In this document: piece after piece, positions 17,869 to 27,472 of the stretch
Layout: every line of letters starts with the position of its first letter
Numbering within the stretch: the first letter of the stretch is position 1
DNA from: Nocardia sp.
GTDB lineage: Bacteria > Actinomycetota > Actinomycetes > Mycobacteriales > Mycobacteriaceae
Reading direction: 5' to 3'
Length of the DNA stretch: 64,000 bases
NCBI RefSeq assembly: GCF_025465275.1
Contig: NZ_JAODNK010000043.1
Location: 21,877 to 85,876, forward strand
Notes under the pieces: model-generated
Database searches by the model: none
What the model was told of the DNA's origin: nothing
The model's input: only the letters and a program-made list of their open reading frames with translations
Position numbers and translations under genes: made by a program

Positions 17869-17963
17869 TCCTCTGCTCCTTTGCTAGGGCATGCCGCATG
17901 GCTCTGCCCCTCGGGTTTGTGGTCCGTTCACTTGTGCGTCTCGAATGTTTCCGCACGGTTGCT

Positions 17964-17979
17964 TGTGAATGCTTTCACG
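17964..17979. promoter_or_regulatory. CRP/Cmr-type site upstream of whiB1
   Basis: TGTGA-atgctt-TCACG differs at one base from the CRP consensus TGTGA n6 TCACA. Mycobacterial CRP (Rv3676) is established to control whiB1, so the site is likely functional. Confidence 0.65.
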
Positions 17980-18127
17980 AACACCGTAGATGTCAATAGA
18001 TACCTAGTGCACCGTGGGGAAGCTCACGCTGTAAGGCCCCTGCAAGGCGGGCCTGCCGAACCATTTGTACTCGGTCGTGCGGGTTTTCGCAGCGCAACCG
18101 CAAGGTTTCTCAGGTGTGTCGAGCCGT

Positions 18128-19066
18128 CTAGGGCTTCGGCGCGACCACATCGAGGATATCCGTTGCGGCTGTGAAATTCACCATGTTGCGCCGACCAATG
18201 AAGTCGCCATCGATTTGCAGCCCGAGGGGCTCGGTGGCCACGACACGCACCGCGGGCACGTCGTCTTCGCGAAACAATTTGTGGCCCTTGGGGTTTCCAT
18301 CGACTGCCAGCAACTGGCGGGCAATCAGAAGGGTGGGCACGATCCCCATGGTGCGCATGGCAAACACTCCGAGACCGGATTCGAAGGTCGTCGCCGGGTT
18401 GGTGCGAACGGGCGTGTTGTCGAGGTAGGTCCACGGACTGGTGTTGGTCACGAATGCGTAGTGGACATCCGTGACCGGTTCGTGACCCGGAATCTCCAAG
18501 CGCACTTGGGGAAGACTGCGCGCGGCCTTGAAGAACTGCCTGACCGTGGTGCGCAGATAACGTGCGGGTGTAGCAGCTTTCCCGTTGGCGCGCTTGGCAT
18601 CGATGGCCTCGCACACATCGGCGTCCAGGCCCACGCCGGCGCTGAAGGTGAACCAGCGGTCGTCGGCGAGACCGAGGCCGATGCGCCGATCCGTCTCTGC
18701 CGCCAGCAGATCGATCAGCTGATTGGTGGCGGTCACCGGATCCTGTTCGATGCCGAGCGAGCGCGCGAACACATTCGCCGAACCACCCGGAATGATGCCC
18801 AGCCGCGGCAGCCATTCGCGCTGCGGCGCGTCCGGCAGCGGCAGGAAGCCGTTGATGGTCTCGTTCACCGTGCCGTCGCCGCCGTGCACCACGATCAGGT
18901 CCATCCGATTATCGGCGGCCCACTCTGCGAGTTCCGCCGCGTGCCCGCGCCGTTCGGTGTGCACAACGGTCAGCTCGGTGCGACTTTCCAGTGCGTGAGC
19001 GAGCAGATCGCGAGTCGCCGGAGTGGTCGAGGTGGCATTGGGATTCACGATCAGCAGCGTTCGCAC
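18128..19066 (-). CDS. diacylglycerol kinase-like lipid kinase
   Basis: 312 residues. The catalytic GGDGT loop (VVHGGDGTVNETINGFLPL) and GIIPGGSANVFARSLGI define the DAGK/YegS/LCB5 lipid-kinase superfamily; the C-terminal beta domain (LGLQIDGDFIGRRNMVNFTA) is also typical. It phosphorylates a lipid alcohol with ATP. Same position as Rv3218 in M. tuberculosis, next to whiB1. Lipid substrate unknown. Confidence 0.92.
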   Translation of the reverse strand: MRTLLIVNPNATSTTPATRDLLAHALESRTELTVVHTERRGHAAELAEWAADNRMDLIVVHGGDGTVNETINGFLPLPDAPQREWLPRLGIIPGGSANVFARSLGIEQDPVTATNQLIDLLAAETDRRIGLGLADDRWFTFSAGVGLDADVCEAIDAKRANGKAATPARYLRTTVRQFFKAARSLPQVRLEIPGHEPVTDVHYAFVTNTSPWTYLDNTPVRTNPATTFESGLGVFAMRTMGIVPTLLIARQLLAVDGNPKGHKLFREDDVPAVRVVATEPLGLQIDGDFIGRRNMVNFTAATDILDVVAPKP

Positions 19067-19128
19067 GGTGTCTATCTTGCCTCCGCTTCGCTGCTGTGTT
19101 TATTTGCCCTCCGCTTCGCTCCGGGCGG

Positions 19129-19194
19129 GTTCGTGGCCCTGGAGTCTCGTTCTTCCCTGCTTCCGCTCAGTCCAGAACGAGACGGGCCACGAAC
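19129..19194. repeat. interspersed long-hairpin repeat, copy B
   Basis: Arms gttcgtggccc-tgga-gtctcgttct (19129-19153) and its complement at 19174-19194, the same 21 paired bases as copy A with a four-base bulge and a shorter loop. The flank CCTCCGCTTCGCT occurs twice just before it (near 19080 and 19110). Confidence 0.7.
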
Positions 19195-19272
19195 CTTCGG
19201 GTGCTGTTTCTCGAAATTCATGGGGGGAGTGCGGGTGGGCTCGAGAACGACACACGGTCGTAGGCTTGGCGT

Positions 19273-19710
19273 GTGGCTGAGCAGAACTCCGGCGAGAAGA
19301 ACGCGCCGTTTGAAATCGAGGTGGCGCCGACGACGGTGCGAGCGGCGGGTGCGCTGGTGGCGGTGCAGGGCGCGGCCGCCGTGGTGGCGGGGATCGTTTT
19401 CGTGGTGATGGGTGTCGACGGGGCCGCGCACAATGCGAAGAACAGCTATCTCACCGCGGGTTACGCGGTGATCGTCGGCGGCGCGGTGCTCGCGGCGGGG
19501 CTGGGGCTGTGGCGCGGCCGTCGCTGGGGCCGGGCCATCGCGGTGATCACACAGCTGCTGCTGCTCGGCGTCGCCTGGTTCATGGTCACCTCGGACCGCC
19601 TCGATCTCGCGGTTCCGTTCGGCGCGGTCGCCATTGCCGGCCTGGTGCTGCTGTTCGCGCCCGCGTCCAATCGGTGGATGGCCGCGGGGTACGACCTTCC
19701 CCCGGAGTAG
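19273..19710 (+). CDS. small integral membrane protein (Rv3217c-like)
   Basis: 145 residues from GTG 19273. Four hydrophobic helices are visible: AGALVAVQGAAAVVAGIVFV, AGYAVIVGGAVLAAGLGLW, AIAVITQLLLLGVAWFMV and AVAIAGLVLLFAP. The N-terminal 20 residues are charged and cytosolic. Function unknown. Position next to the lipid kinase is conserved with mycobacteria. Confidence 0.85.
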   Translation: MAEQNSGEKNAPFEIEVAPTTVRAAGALVAVQGAAAVVAGIVFVVMGVDGAAHNAKNSYLTAGYAVIVGGAVLAAGLGLWRGRRWGRAIAVITQLLLLGVAWFMVTSDRLDLAVPFGAVAIAGLVLLFAPASNRWMAAGYDLPPE

Positions 19711-19799
19711 GACGAGCGTCCGGGGGCGGTGCGTAAAGCGTGCTGAACGCTCCATAGCGGGCTTGCGGCGGCCCGATCCTGGCCGAGTTCCGGATCGGC

Positions 19800-20285
19800 T
19801 CAGTCGTCGGCGTGCGCGGCCAGGCGGCTCAGTGCGTGGCCTGCGAGGCGGAACCCGGTCCACTCGTCCTGGGCCACCGCGCCGAGGGCCTTGTAGAAGT
19901 CGATGGACGGCGTATTCCAGTCCAGCACGGACCAGTCGACCCGGCTGTAGCCCTGCTCGACGGCCTCGCGCGCCAGGGCGGCGAGCAGATCGCGGCCGAG
20001 CCCGAGCCCCCGTGTCTCCGGCTTGACGAACAGGTCCTCCAGATAGATGCCGTGCACGCCGGTCCAGGTGCTGTAGTTCAGGAACCAGATGGCGCAGCCG
20101 GCCACGCCCATCTCGCCCGGGCCCTCGGCGACGTGCGCGAAGACGGCCGGGTTCGGGCCGAACAGCGCGGTCTCGAGCTGCTGCGCGGTGAGCGTGCACT
20201 CCTCGCGCAGCTTCTCGTAGTCGGCGAGGTCGTAGACGAGCTCCACCAGCGCGGGGATATCGGCGGGGGTGGCGCGGCGGATCAT
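19800..20285 (-). CDS. GNAT-family N-acetyltransferase
   Basis: 161 residues from ATG 20285, which overlaps the stop of the phosphatase gene as ATGA. The acetyl-CoA loop is seen in LFVKPETRGLGLGRDLLAAL (RxxGxG), and YSRVDWSVLDWNTPSIDFYK is the typical C-terminal motif of the diamine/thialysine acetyltransferase branch. Likely co-translated with the upstream phosphatase. Substrate unknown; a polyamine-like amine is possible. Confidence 0.9.
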   Translation of the reverse strand: MIRRATPADIPALVELVYDLADYEKLREECTLTAQQLETALFGPNPAVFAHVAEGPGEMGVAGCAIWFLNYSTWTGVHGIYLEDLFVKPETRGLGLGRDLLAALAREAVEQGYSRVDWSVLDWNTPSIDFYKALGAVAQDEWTGFRLAGHALSRLAAHADD

Positions 20286-20890
20286 CGCTGGGGCCCTTCC
20301 AACTGTGCGGTCAGGTTGTGCGCGAGCACTGTTCGCGCGTGGTAGTCGTAGCCGAGCACGGTGATCGCGGCCGTCGACAGGAAGAACCTGCGGCCCTCGA
20401 TGACATCGAATTCCGCCCAGCGGGCGATCAGCACCCGCGAGAAATGCCCGTGCCCGACCAGCACCACATCGCGATTCGCGAGTTCCGGTAGTACCGAGGC
20501 CAGGACCCGATCCGCGCGCGTGCGCACCTGCCCGGCGTCTTCGCCTTCGGGGGTGACGCCGGTCCAGATGGTCCAGTCGGGCGCCATGCGCTGGATCTCC
20601 AGCGTGGTCAGGCCCTCGTATTCGCCGTAGTCCCATTCGGCCAGATCATTGTCGATGTGCACTCCGGTCAAACCGGCCAATTCCGCGGTGCGGGTGGCGC
20701 GTTGCCGAGGGCTGCTGAACACCAGCGGATCGTGCAGGTTCAGCCCGGCCAGCAATTTCCCGGCAGCGAGGGCCTGTTCCTCCCCGGCGGGCGTCAGCGG
20801 AATATCGGTGCGCCCCGTGTGCTGGCGCGAAGCCGACCACTCCGTTTCGCCATGTCGTAGCAATATCAGCCGAAAATCGTGTGCGGACAC
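20282..20890 (-). CDS. histidine phosphatase (acid phosphatase, Rv3214/Gpm2-like)
   Basis: 202 residues from GTG 20890. The phospho-His motif LLRHGETEWS is at the N-terminus; VLVGHGHFSRVLIARW carries the second catalytic His. Although often labelled phosphoglycerate mutase, the M. tuberculosis relative is an acid phosphatase. First gene of a two-gene unit with the GNAT protein. Confidence 0.92.
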   Translation of the reverse strand: MSAHDFRLILLRHGETEWSASRQHTGRTDIPLTPAGEEQALAAGKLLAGLNLHDPLVFSSPRQRATRTAELAGLTGVHIDNDLAEWDYGEYEGLTTLEIQRMAPDWTIWTGVTPEGEDAGQVRTRADRVLASVLPELANRDVVLVGHGHFSRVLIARWAEFDVIEGRRFFLSTAAITVLGYDYHARTVLAHNLTAQLEGPQR

Positions 20891-20986
20891 GAGTCGATCA
20901 TGCCTGACAATCCTCGCGACTCCGGCATCGGCGCACGGAAAGGGCTCGCGGCGCAGTCGGCGCCCAGGACGTACGGCGGTACGCGG

Positions 20987-22210
20987 CTAACCGGCGCCGA
21001 GCGCGTAGAGCGCGGTACCGCGCTGTTCGAGAATGGTCGGACCTACAGCGGCCAGGGAAATGGGTTCGTTGTGATAATCGCTGCGCTGCACCGAGATCCG
21101 GTTGGTCTGCGCACCCGTGCCGGGATCCAATGCGACCAGGCCGTCCGGAACCGGAACCAGCAGCTGGCCGGAAAGGAGTGTGGGAGTGCCGAGTACGTGC
21201 TGCACGCCCCACAGCGGATCGAATGTGGTGGCATTCAGTGCGATCAGATTCTCGCCGGTATAGATGAAGTAGGCGGAACTCAGGTGACTGACCAATGCCT
21301 GGTTCGAGAGCGGCGCGGAAAGCTGGTGGGTGGCAATGGAATTACCCGACATATCGTAGATCGCCAATTGCGGTGCGGTGGTGCCGCTTCCGGGCAGGTA
21401 GAGCGCGATTCGGCTGTCGGACACCGCAAGTACGCGCGCACCGTCCACCGCGCCGCCGGGCTCGGTCAGCACGTGCGTGTTGTATTCCTCGGGGACGGTG
21501 GAGTCCTTGGGCGCGGGATTGAGAACGGTGAGCCGGTCGGCACCGTCATTGGGACAGCGCTCCAGGACCGCGAGCCGGCTCGGCGCCGAGGACGCCGAGA
21601 CCAGCGTGCAGCCGGAGCGCGGCTGGGTGCGCGGATTGACCGGGGCGTCGACCTTGCCGTATTCGAGGGTGCGCACCAGATCCGAACGCCACATCTCGAG
21701 CCGGTCGCTGCCCTGCGCCAGGGTGTAGGTGCCGTCCACGGACAGTTCGATCGACTCGTCCATATAGCTGGACCGCGCGGTGATCCGGGTGCCGGTCTCC
21801 GCATTGAGCATGGTGGTCTGGCTGCAGCCGCGCTGGTCCCGATAGGTGGCGATGACCGTGCCGAACTGGGATTCCATTGCGCACAGCGGCATATCGCGGT
21901 GGTACTTCCACACCTGCTGCCCGGTCTGCGGATCGCGACCGGTCACATCGCCGTCGTCGGCGGTGACCGCGACCCCGCCCACGGCGATCGCGCGGGCGGT
22001 CGCCGCATCCGGCGCATGCCACAGCTCGCGCATTCCCTTGGGGAGCTGCTCGGGAGTGGATGGTGCGGTGAGGGTCTGACTCGTGGTCGCCGATGCGGTG
22101 CCACGCACATCACTGCGCCAGCAGACCAGCGCTGTCGCGATCGCCACCAGGGCGACGATCGCGACAGCGGTCAGAATATCGGCGCGCGTTCGCCGCTCTG
22201 GTGCGAGCAC
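20987..22210 (-). CDS. membrane-anchored beta-propeller protein (Rv3212-like)
   Basis: 407 residues. One N-terminal membrane helix (ILTAVAIVALVAIATALVCW) anchors an extracytoplasmic domain with PQQ-propeller-like repeats (VTGRDPQTGQQVWKYH, LIALNATTFDPLWGVQH, LVALDPGTGAQTNRISV). Four or five Cys in the outer domain may form disulfides. No catalytic motif is visible. The gene neighbours rhlE as in M. tuberculosis; function unknown. Confidence 0.85.
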   Translation of the reverse strand: MLAPERRTRADILTAVAIVALVAIATALVCWRSDVRGTASATTSQTLTAPSTPEQLPKGMRELWHAPDAATARAIAVGGVAVTADDGDVTGRDPQTGQQVWKYHRDMPLCAMESQFGTVIATYRDQRGCSQTTMLNAETGTRITARSSYMDESIELSVDGTYTLAQGSDRLEMWRSDLVRTLEYGKVDAPVNPRTQPRSGCTLVSASSAPSRLAVLERCPNDGADRLTVLNPAPKDSTVPEEYNTHVLTEPGGAVDGARVLAVSDSRIALYLPGSGTTAPQLAIYDMSGNSIATHQLSAPLSNQALVSHLSSAYFIYTGENLIALNATTFDPLWGVQHVLGTPTLLSGQLLVPVPDGLVALDPGTGAQTNRISVQRSDYHNEPISLAAVGPTILEQRGTALYALGAG

Positions 22211-22237
22211 GACAGCGAGACTAGCCGATCCGTGCCG

Positions 22238-25200
22238 CTACGCCGAGGCGGCGACAGCGGTGTCGGTTGCGGCCCCGGAGGATTCGCCGTTCACCTCGGC
22301 CTTGCGCCGTCGCGGCCGCTTGGCAGCGGTCTCGCCGGAGCCGTTGCCGGCAGCGGCCGAGTCGGCCACCGCATGCACGGGCTCGACATCCGCCGTAGCG
22401 ACCTTGCGCGCGGCCCGCTTCCGCGCCGGAGCCTTGACGGCCTCCGCCTCGACGGCAACCTCAGCCGCGACCTTGGTGGCGCGCTTGGCCCGCTTTACCG
22501 GCTCGGCAGCCTCCACCACGGCAGGGCTCGCCGCAGCTTCCGTGGCGGGCTTGGTCGCCCGCTTGCGAACAGCCTTGACCGGTTCGGCAACAACAGCCTC
22601 GGCCGGAGCCTCGGCAGCCTTACCGGCCTTCTTCCGTGCGGGAGCCTTGACCGGTTCGGCCACGACAACCTCGGCCGGAGCTTCGGCGGCGGCCTTCTTG
22701 CGCGCCGGAGCCTTGACCGGTTCGGCCACAACAGCTTCGGCGGTCTTGGCGGCCTTCTTGCGCCCGGCAGCCTTCACCGGTTCGGCAGCAACCTCGGCAG
22801 CACTCTCGATCGCGGCCTTGCCCGACTTCTTGGCTCCGGCAGCCTTGGCAGGCACGGTGGCGACAGCTTCGGCCGTGCTGCTGTCCTCGGCTGCCGCCTT
22901 GCCAGCCTTTTTACGTCCGGCAGTCTTCACCGGTTCGGCCGCAACAACTTCGACCGCGGCCTTGGCGGCCTTCTTGCGTGCCGGGGCCTTCGCGGTCTCG
23001 GCCGCAACGGTCTCGGCCGCAACGGTCTCGGCCGCAGCGGTCTCGGAAACGTCGGCCGCAGCGGCGGACTTGGTACGTCCCGCCCGCTTCGCAGGTTCGG
23101 CCGCAACAGGATTCGAGTCAGCGGCAGACTTGGCGCTCTGGCGAGTGCGCTTGGGAGCCGCACTCTCCACGATCGCGGCAGCCGCGAGCTCGCCGGAACC
23201 ATTTGCCGCAGCAGCAGATTCAGTGGCAGGCGTCGATGCGGACCGACGGCGACCCTTGGCGGGGGCGGGTTCGCCACCGGCGACCACGGCAGTGGATTCC
23301 ACGGAACTGCCTGCGGCAGTCGCGGATCCGCTCACCGCATCGCTGGGTGCCTGGGCCGGACGGCTGGCGCGCCGTCGGCCTGTGCTCTTGACCGGCTCGC
23401 TCGCGGTTGCTTCCACCGTGTCGGCCGCAATGGTGGAATCGCTTGCGGCAGCTGCGGTATCGGTGGCGACGTCGCCCGGAGCCAAAGCCGGGCGGCTGGC
23501 CCGGCGGCGACCGGCGCGTTGCACCGGTGCCGCTACATCAGCTGTCACGACGCCCGCATCGGCTGTCGTGACCCCCGCGGCGGGGGCTGTGACGACGGGT
23601 GCCTCGGCGGCGGTGGCAGCCGCGGTCGCTTCGACGGCGGCCGTGTCGACCGCGGTCTTGGCGGTGCGGCGGGTGCGCTTCGCCGGTGCTGTCGCCTCGG
23701 CCGAATCGACCGCGGTAGCAGTCGAATTCACCACGACGTCGGCAGCGTGCGAATCACCGGTGGACGTGCCGAGCGCATCGGCCGAGCCGTTTCCGGTCCC
23801 GGTCGAACCCTTGGCGCGCCGGGTGCGAGTGCGCTTCGCGGGCTCCGCCGCGGCTTCGGCCGAACCGTTGGTGGCGGCAGTCGAATTCACCGGGGCGGCA
23901 ACGGAAGCGGCGGTGCCGTCCGAGACTGCGACGGTTGCGGCATCGGCGGTGGCGTCGGCCGCGCCGTTGGTGTCCGCGGTGCTGCGCACGGTCTCGTCCG
24001 AGCCGCTGCGGCGCGTGCGAGTGCGGGCGGAGCGCTTGGCCGGCTCGGTGGAGTCGGCCGTCACAGCTGCCGGGCTCTCCGTGGCATGGCTGAAAGCGAT
24101 TGCGGTGCCGGCGGTTTCGGCGACAGCAGGGACCTCGGCGGTGTGGTCGGAAACCACGCTGCCGGACTCCGTGCCGCTATTGTCCGAAACCTCGGTGGTG
24201 CTGCCCGAGCCATTGGTATCGGCCTGCCCACGCCCACGTCCACGACGGTTGCGCTTGCGGCTGCGGCCTTCGCTCCGCACCCCGTCAGTGTCCGAAGGCG
24301 GAGCGGCTTCGGTGACTGCCCGGGCGGTATCGGCCTGGGCCGCACCATCACCGGTGACGGCGCCACTACCGGCGCCGTTCACGGCGGCAGTGTCCGCGCC
24401 GCCGCGTCCGCGACGGCGGCGACGACGACCCGGCCGCTCCGAGGAACCCTCGGCATTGGCCGAATTGCCTTCGGGCGCAGTCGAATCGGTCTCGACGGTA
24501 TTGACCTCGAAGCCCGCCTCGCCGGTGTGAGCGCCACGGGTGCGCTTGCGATTGCGGTTGCGCGGGGCGCGGGGTTCGCGCTCCACGACCACGGCCTCTT
24601 CTTCACGGACGACCGGGCGCTTGCGCACGATGCCGGTGGTGCCCGCAGGAATACCGAGTTCCTCGAACAGGTGCTTGGAGCTGGAGTACGTCTCCACCGG
24701 CTCGGGTATGCCGAGCTTGAGCGCCTGATCGATAGAGGCCCAGCGCCGCAGCTCGTCCCAATCGACGAAGGTGACGGCGACACCGCTGCGCCCCGCGCGG
24801 CCGGTACGGCCGATCCGGTGCACGTAGGTCTTCTCGTCCTCGGGGCACTGGTAGTTGATCACGTGGGTGACGTCGTCGATATCGATACCGCGTGCGGCGA
24901 CATCGGTGGCGACGAGCACGTCGATCTTGCCCTCGCGGAACTTCTTCAGCGCCTTCTCGCGCTGCACCTGCCCGAGGTCGCCGTGTACGGCGCCGACGGA
25001 GAATCCGCGCTCGGCCAGATCGTCGGCCACCTTCTGCGCGGTGCGCTTGGTGCGGGCGAAAATCATGGTGGCACCGCGGGTTTCGGCCTGCAGGATGCGG
25101 GCGACGAGTTCGCTCTTGTCGAGCGCGTGCGCCCGGTAGGCGAACTGCGTGATGCGGTCGGTGATCGTGGAGTCGTGCGGCTCCTCGGCCCGGATGTGGG

Positions 25201-25885
25201 TCGGCCGGTTGAGGAACGTGCGCGCCAGGGTGATGATCGGTCCCGGCATGGTGGCCGAGAACAGCATGGTCTGCCGCTGGTCCGGAACCATATTGAGGAT
25301 GCGCTCGATATCGGGCAGGAAGCCCAGATCGAGCATTTCATCGGCCTCGTCCAGGACCAGGACCTGGACCTTGCCGAGGATCAGGTGTTGCTGTTCCGCG
25401 AGGTCCAGCAGGCGGCCCGGGGTGCCGACGACCACATCGACACCGGCGCGCAGGGCCGCGATCTGGGTGTCGTAGGGCCGGCCGCCGTAGATGGAGGTCA
25501 CCCGCAGCGGGACACCGTCCTGCGACGTGGCGTACTTGGCGGCGTTCTCCAGATCCGAGGTGACCTGCATGCACAGCTCACGCGTCGGCACGATGACCAG
25601 CGCACGCGGGGTGCCGTCCAGCGGAATGGTCCCCGACGTGGCGGAGCCGATGCGATGCAGCAGCGGCACACCGAATCCGAAGGTCTTGCCCATGCCGGTG
25701 CGGGCCTGGCCGATGAGGTCTTCACCGGCCAGCGCGAGCGGCAGGGTGAGTTCCTGGATGGCGAAGGTGCGTTCGATGCCCATCTCGCTGAGCGCGCGAA
25801 CGATATCCGGGTTGACATTCAGTTCGGCGAAAGTGGGGGCAGTGTGGGTTTCGTCGAGCTCCGCCGTCAGTAGCGTGTCCGCCAC
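22238..25885 (-). CDS. rhlE: DEAD-box RNA helicase with giant low-complexity tail
   Basis: 1215 residues from GTG 25885, placed behind AGGAG; the frame stays open upstream but without homology. The helicase core fills about residues 1-415: Q motif (PTFAELNV...), P-loop ARTGMGKT, VPTREL, DEAD in VLDEADEMLD, SAT, and HRIGRTGRAGR. The remaining ~800 residues are Ala/Lys/Arg/Val repeats (EPVKAPARKKA, GRRRASRPA, PAKRTRRT units), like histone-H1 or HupB tails, and must be disordered. Mycobacterial RhlE has only a short basic tail. RhlE helps unwind structured RNA and mature ribosomes. Confidence 0.93.
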   Translation of the reverse strand: MADTLLTAELDETHTAPTFAELNVNPDIVRALSEMGIERTFAIQELTLPLALAGEDLIGQARTGMGKTFGFGVPLLHRIGSATSGTIPLDGTPRALVIVPTRELCMQVTSDLENAAKYATSQDGVPLRVTSIYGGRPYDTQIAALRAGVDVVVGTPGRLLDLAEQQHLILGKVQVLVLDEADEMLDLGFLPDIERILNMVPDQRQTMLFSATMPGPIITLARTFLNRPTHIRAEEPHDSTITDRITQFAYRAHALDKSELVARILQAETRGATMIFARTKRTAQKVADDLAERGFSVGAVHGDLGQVQREKALKKFREGKIDVLVATDVAARGIDIDDVTHVINYQCPEDEKTYVHRIGRTGRAGRSGVAVTFVDWDELRRWASIDQALKLGIPEPVETYSSSKHLFEELGIPAGTTGIVRKRPVVREEEAVVVEREPRAPRNRNRKRTRGAHTGEAGFEVNTVETDSTAPEGNSANAEGSSERPGRRRRRRGRGGADTAAVNGAGSGAVTGDGAAQADTARAVTEAAPPSDTDGVRSEGRSRKRNRRGRGRGQADTNGSGSTTEVSDNSGTESGSVVSDHTAEVPAVAETAGTAIAFSHATESPAAVTADSTEPAKRSARTRTRRSGSDETVRSTADTNGAADATADAATVAVSDGTAASVAAPVNSTAATNGSAEAAAEPAKRTRTRRAKGSTGTGNGSADALGTSTGDSHAADVVVNSTATAVDSAEATAPAKRTRRTAKTAVDTAAVEATAAATAAEAPVVTAPAAGVTTADAGVVTADVAAPVQRAGRRRASRPALAPGDVATDTAAAASDSTIAADTVEATASEPVKSTGRRRASRPAQAPSDAVSGSATAAGSSVESTAVVAGGEPAPAKGRRRSASTPATESAAAANGSGELAAAAIVESAAPKRTRQSAKSAADSNPVAAEPAKRAGRTKSAAAADVSETAAAETVAAETVAAETAKAPARKKAAKAAVEVVAAEPVKTAGRKKAGKAAAEDSSTAEAVATVPAKAAGAKKSGKAAIESAAEVAAEPVKAAGRKKAAKTAEAVVAEPVKAPARKKAAAEAPAEVVVAEPVKAPARKKAGKAAEAPAEAVVAEPVKAVRKRATKPATEAAASPAVVEAAEPVKRAKRATKVAAEVAVEAEAVKAPARKRAARKVATADVEPVHAVADSAAAGNGSGETAAKRPRRRKAEVNGESSGAATDTAVAASA

Positions 25886-26398
25886 GCCCGGCTCCTGCTC
25901 TACGGTGATCTTGCTCAGGGTTCGTGCCTTCCTCGTTTTATCGCGTCTCGCGCGCACGAGGTGGGGCGGACCGGTCGGTCCGCGACGACCACTTGATCCG
26001 GGTTTCTGTCGCCGCTGCGGGATACCCATCCGGTGATCGGACTGGCATCGACCTGGCGCGGCGGACACTGTTGCGGATCGGAGTGCGCGCACATTTTCCG
26101 TGGACTACGGCCGCCCGAGCACCGGTTCACGGTGTATCCGGCAAACTCGTTCGGGCGAAAATTTCCGTTGTCTGCGGAGATTGTAGCGTGATACGGTCTT
26201 CGCCCCTTTTTCCGCCACCGCAATTGGCCGGCGGGATAACGCTGGTAGGCGCGATTGCGACATATCGCCGCCGCCTCGAGGGAACTTCGCAGCCGCGTTA
26301 AGGATTGCGCCGCACCACAATTGGCCCGCAGGTCCAGTATACCCGGCCTGGTCGACAGTTGGATTGCTCACATAGGTGTTACAAGCTGTAGCAGTATG
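25886..26398. other. 513-bp intergenic region between divergent rhlE and alpha/beta hydrolase genes
   Basis: No convincing coding frame. It holds a 7-bp-stem hairpin gcggacc-ggtc-ggtccgc at 25966-25983, which would lie in the 5' leader of rhlE, and A/T-richer stretches near 26140-26220 (GAAAATTTCCG, TAGCGTGATA) and 26340-26398 suitable for promoters. Long leaders are common for cold-shock helicases. Confidence 0.5.
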
Positions 26399-27472
26399 TG
26401 CGAAGTTGTGCGAGTGAGCTTGGCAGACACCGTGAGCACCGCCGCACGCAATGCGTGGGCCCTGACCTTCGGCACCGGCATCGGTGAACCCGAATCCACC
26501 CCGTCGACGGTGGTATCGGTCGCACCGCATCGGGAGTTGCGCCGCTACGACGGTATCGACGCGGACTTTCCGGCCGGTGCCGGGGTGGACGATCCGGCCG
26601 TACTGCTGGTGCCGCCGCTGGCCGCGCCCGCCTTCTGCTTCGATCTGCGCCCCGACCAGAGCATGGCGCGCTTCCTGCGCGACACCGGCCGGGCCACCTA
26701 CCTGGTCGATTACGGCGATATCGGCTTCGAGGACCGCCGCATGGGCTTCGAGGACTGGATCGACGACCTCCTGCCCGAGTCCATCCGGCAGGTCTCCGCC
26801 GATCGTGGCGGCCGCCCGGTCGATCTGGTGGGCTGGTCCATCGGCGGCGTCTTGGCGCTGCTGACCGCCGCCGCGGATCAGACGCTGCCGATCCGTTCCA
26901 TCACCGCCGTCGGCGCACCGCTGAGCTACGACCACATGGTGGGCGTGCGGGAACTGCGCGCACTGGCCCGGCTGGACGGCGGCCGCACCGCCACCGCCGC
27001 CATTCGCGCCACCGGCGGCGTCTCCGCGCAGCTGACCCGCATCGCCTACCGCGCCACCGCGTGGGACCGGGAACTCAAGCGCCCCTTCTTCATTGCGAGC
27101 AATCTGGCCGATACCGCGACGCTGGCGCGCATGGAAACCATCGACCGTTTCCAGAATTCGCTGCCCGGCTATCCGGGCCGGTTCTACAACCAGCTGTGGG
27201 GCCGGTTCATGTTGAACAACGATATCGGCAAGGGCGTAGTGCACTTCGGCGATCGTCGCATCGCCCTCGCCGATGTCACCGTGCCGGTGCTGCTGGTCGG
27301 CGGACCTGCCGATGTGATCACCCCCGCCGCGGCGGTGGAGCACGGCCGCACCACGCTGACCGGATCGCCGGAGGTGCGATACGAGACCGCACCCGGTTCC
27401 CACCTCGGCCTGCTCTCGGCTCGCGACACCACCTGGACCTACCTCGACAAGTTCCTCCGCGATCAGTCCTAG
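26399..27472 (+). CDS. alpha/beta hydrolase related to PHA synthases
   Basis: 357 residues from ATG 26399 (GTG 26408 or 26414 are also possible). The nucleophile elbow GWSIGG, the acid residue in LLVGGPADVITP and the histidine in PGSHLGLLSA fit the triad of the poly(3-hydroxyalkanoate) synthetase/alpha-beta hydrolase family; the elbow has Ser where PhaC has Cys. No signal peptide. Ends three bases into the convergent SGNH gene. Substrate unknown. Confidence 0.85.
   Translation, partial: CEVVRVSLADTVSTAARNAWALTFGTGIGEPESTPSTVVSVAPHRELRRYDGIDADFPAGAGVDDPAVLLVPPLAAPAFCFDLRPDQSMARFLRDTGRATYLVDYGDIGFEDRRMGFEDWIDDLLPESIRQVSADRGGRPVDLVGWSIGGVLALLTAAADQTLPIRSITAVGAPLSYDHMVGVRELRALARLDGGRTATAAIRATGGVSAQLTRIAYRATAWDRELKRPFFIASNLADTATLARMETIDRFQNSLPGYPGRFYNQLWGRFMLNNDIGKGVVHFGDRRIALADVTVPVLLVGGPADVITPAAAVEHGRTTLTGSPEVRYETAPGSHLGLLSARDTTWTYLDKFLRDQS

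Noticed and set aside
20879..25873. 1664-codon open frame on the plus strand and an 815-codon frame (22083-24530), both opposite gpm2-rhlE
   Set aside because: They are antisense to well-supported genes; composition is Gly/Arg/Ala or Ser/Ala repeat mirroring the rhlE tail, with no domain or ribosome site.
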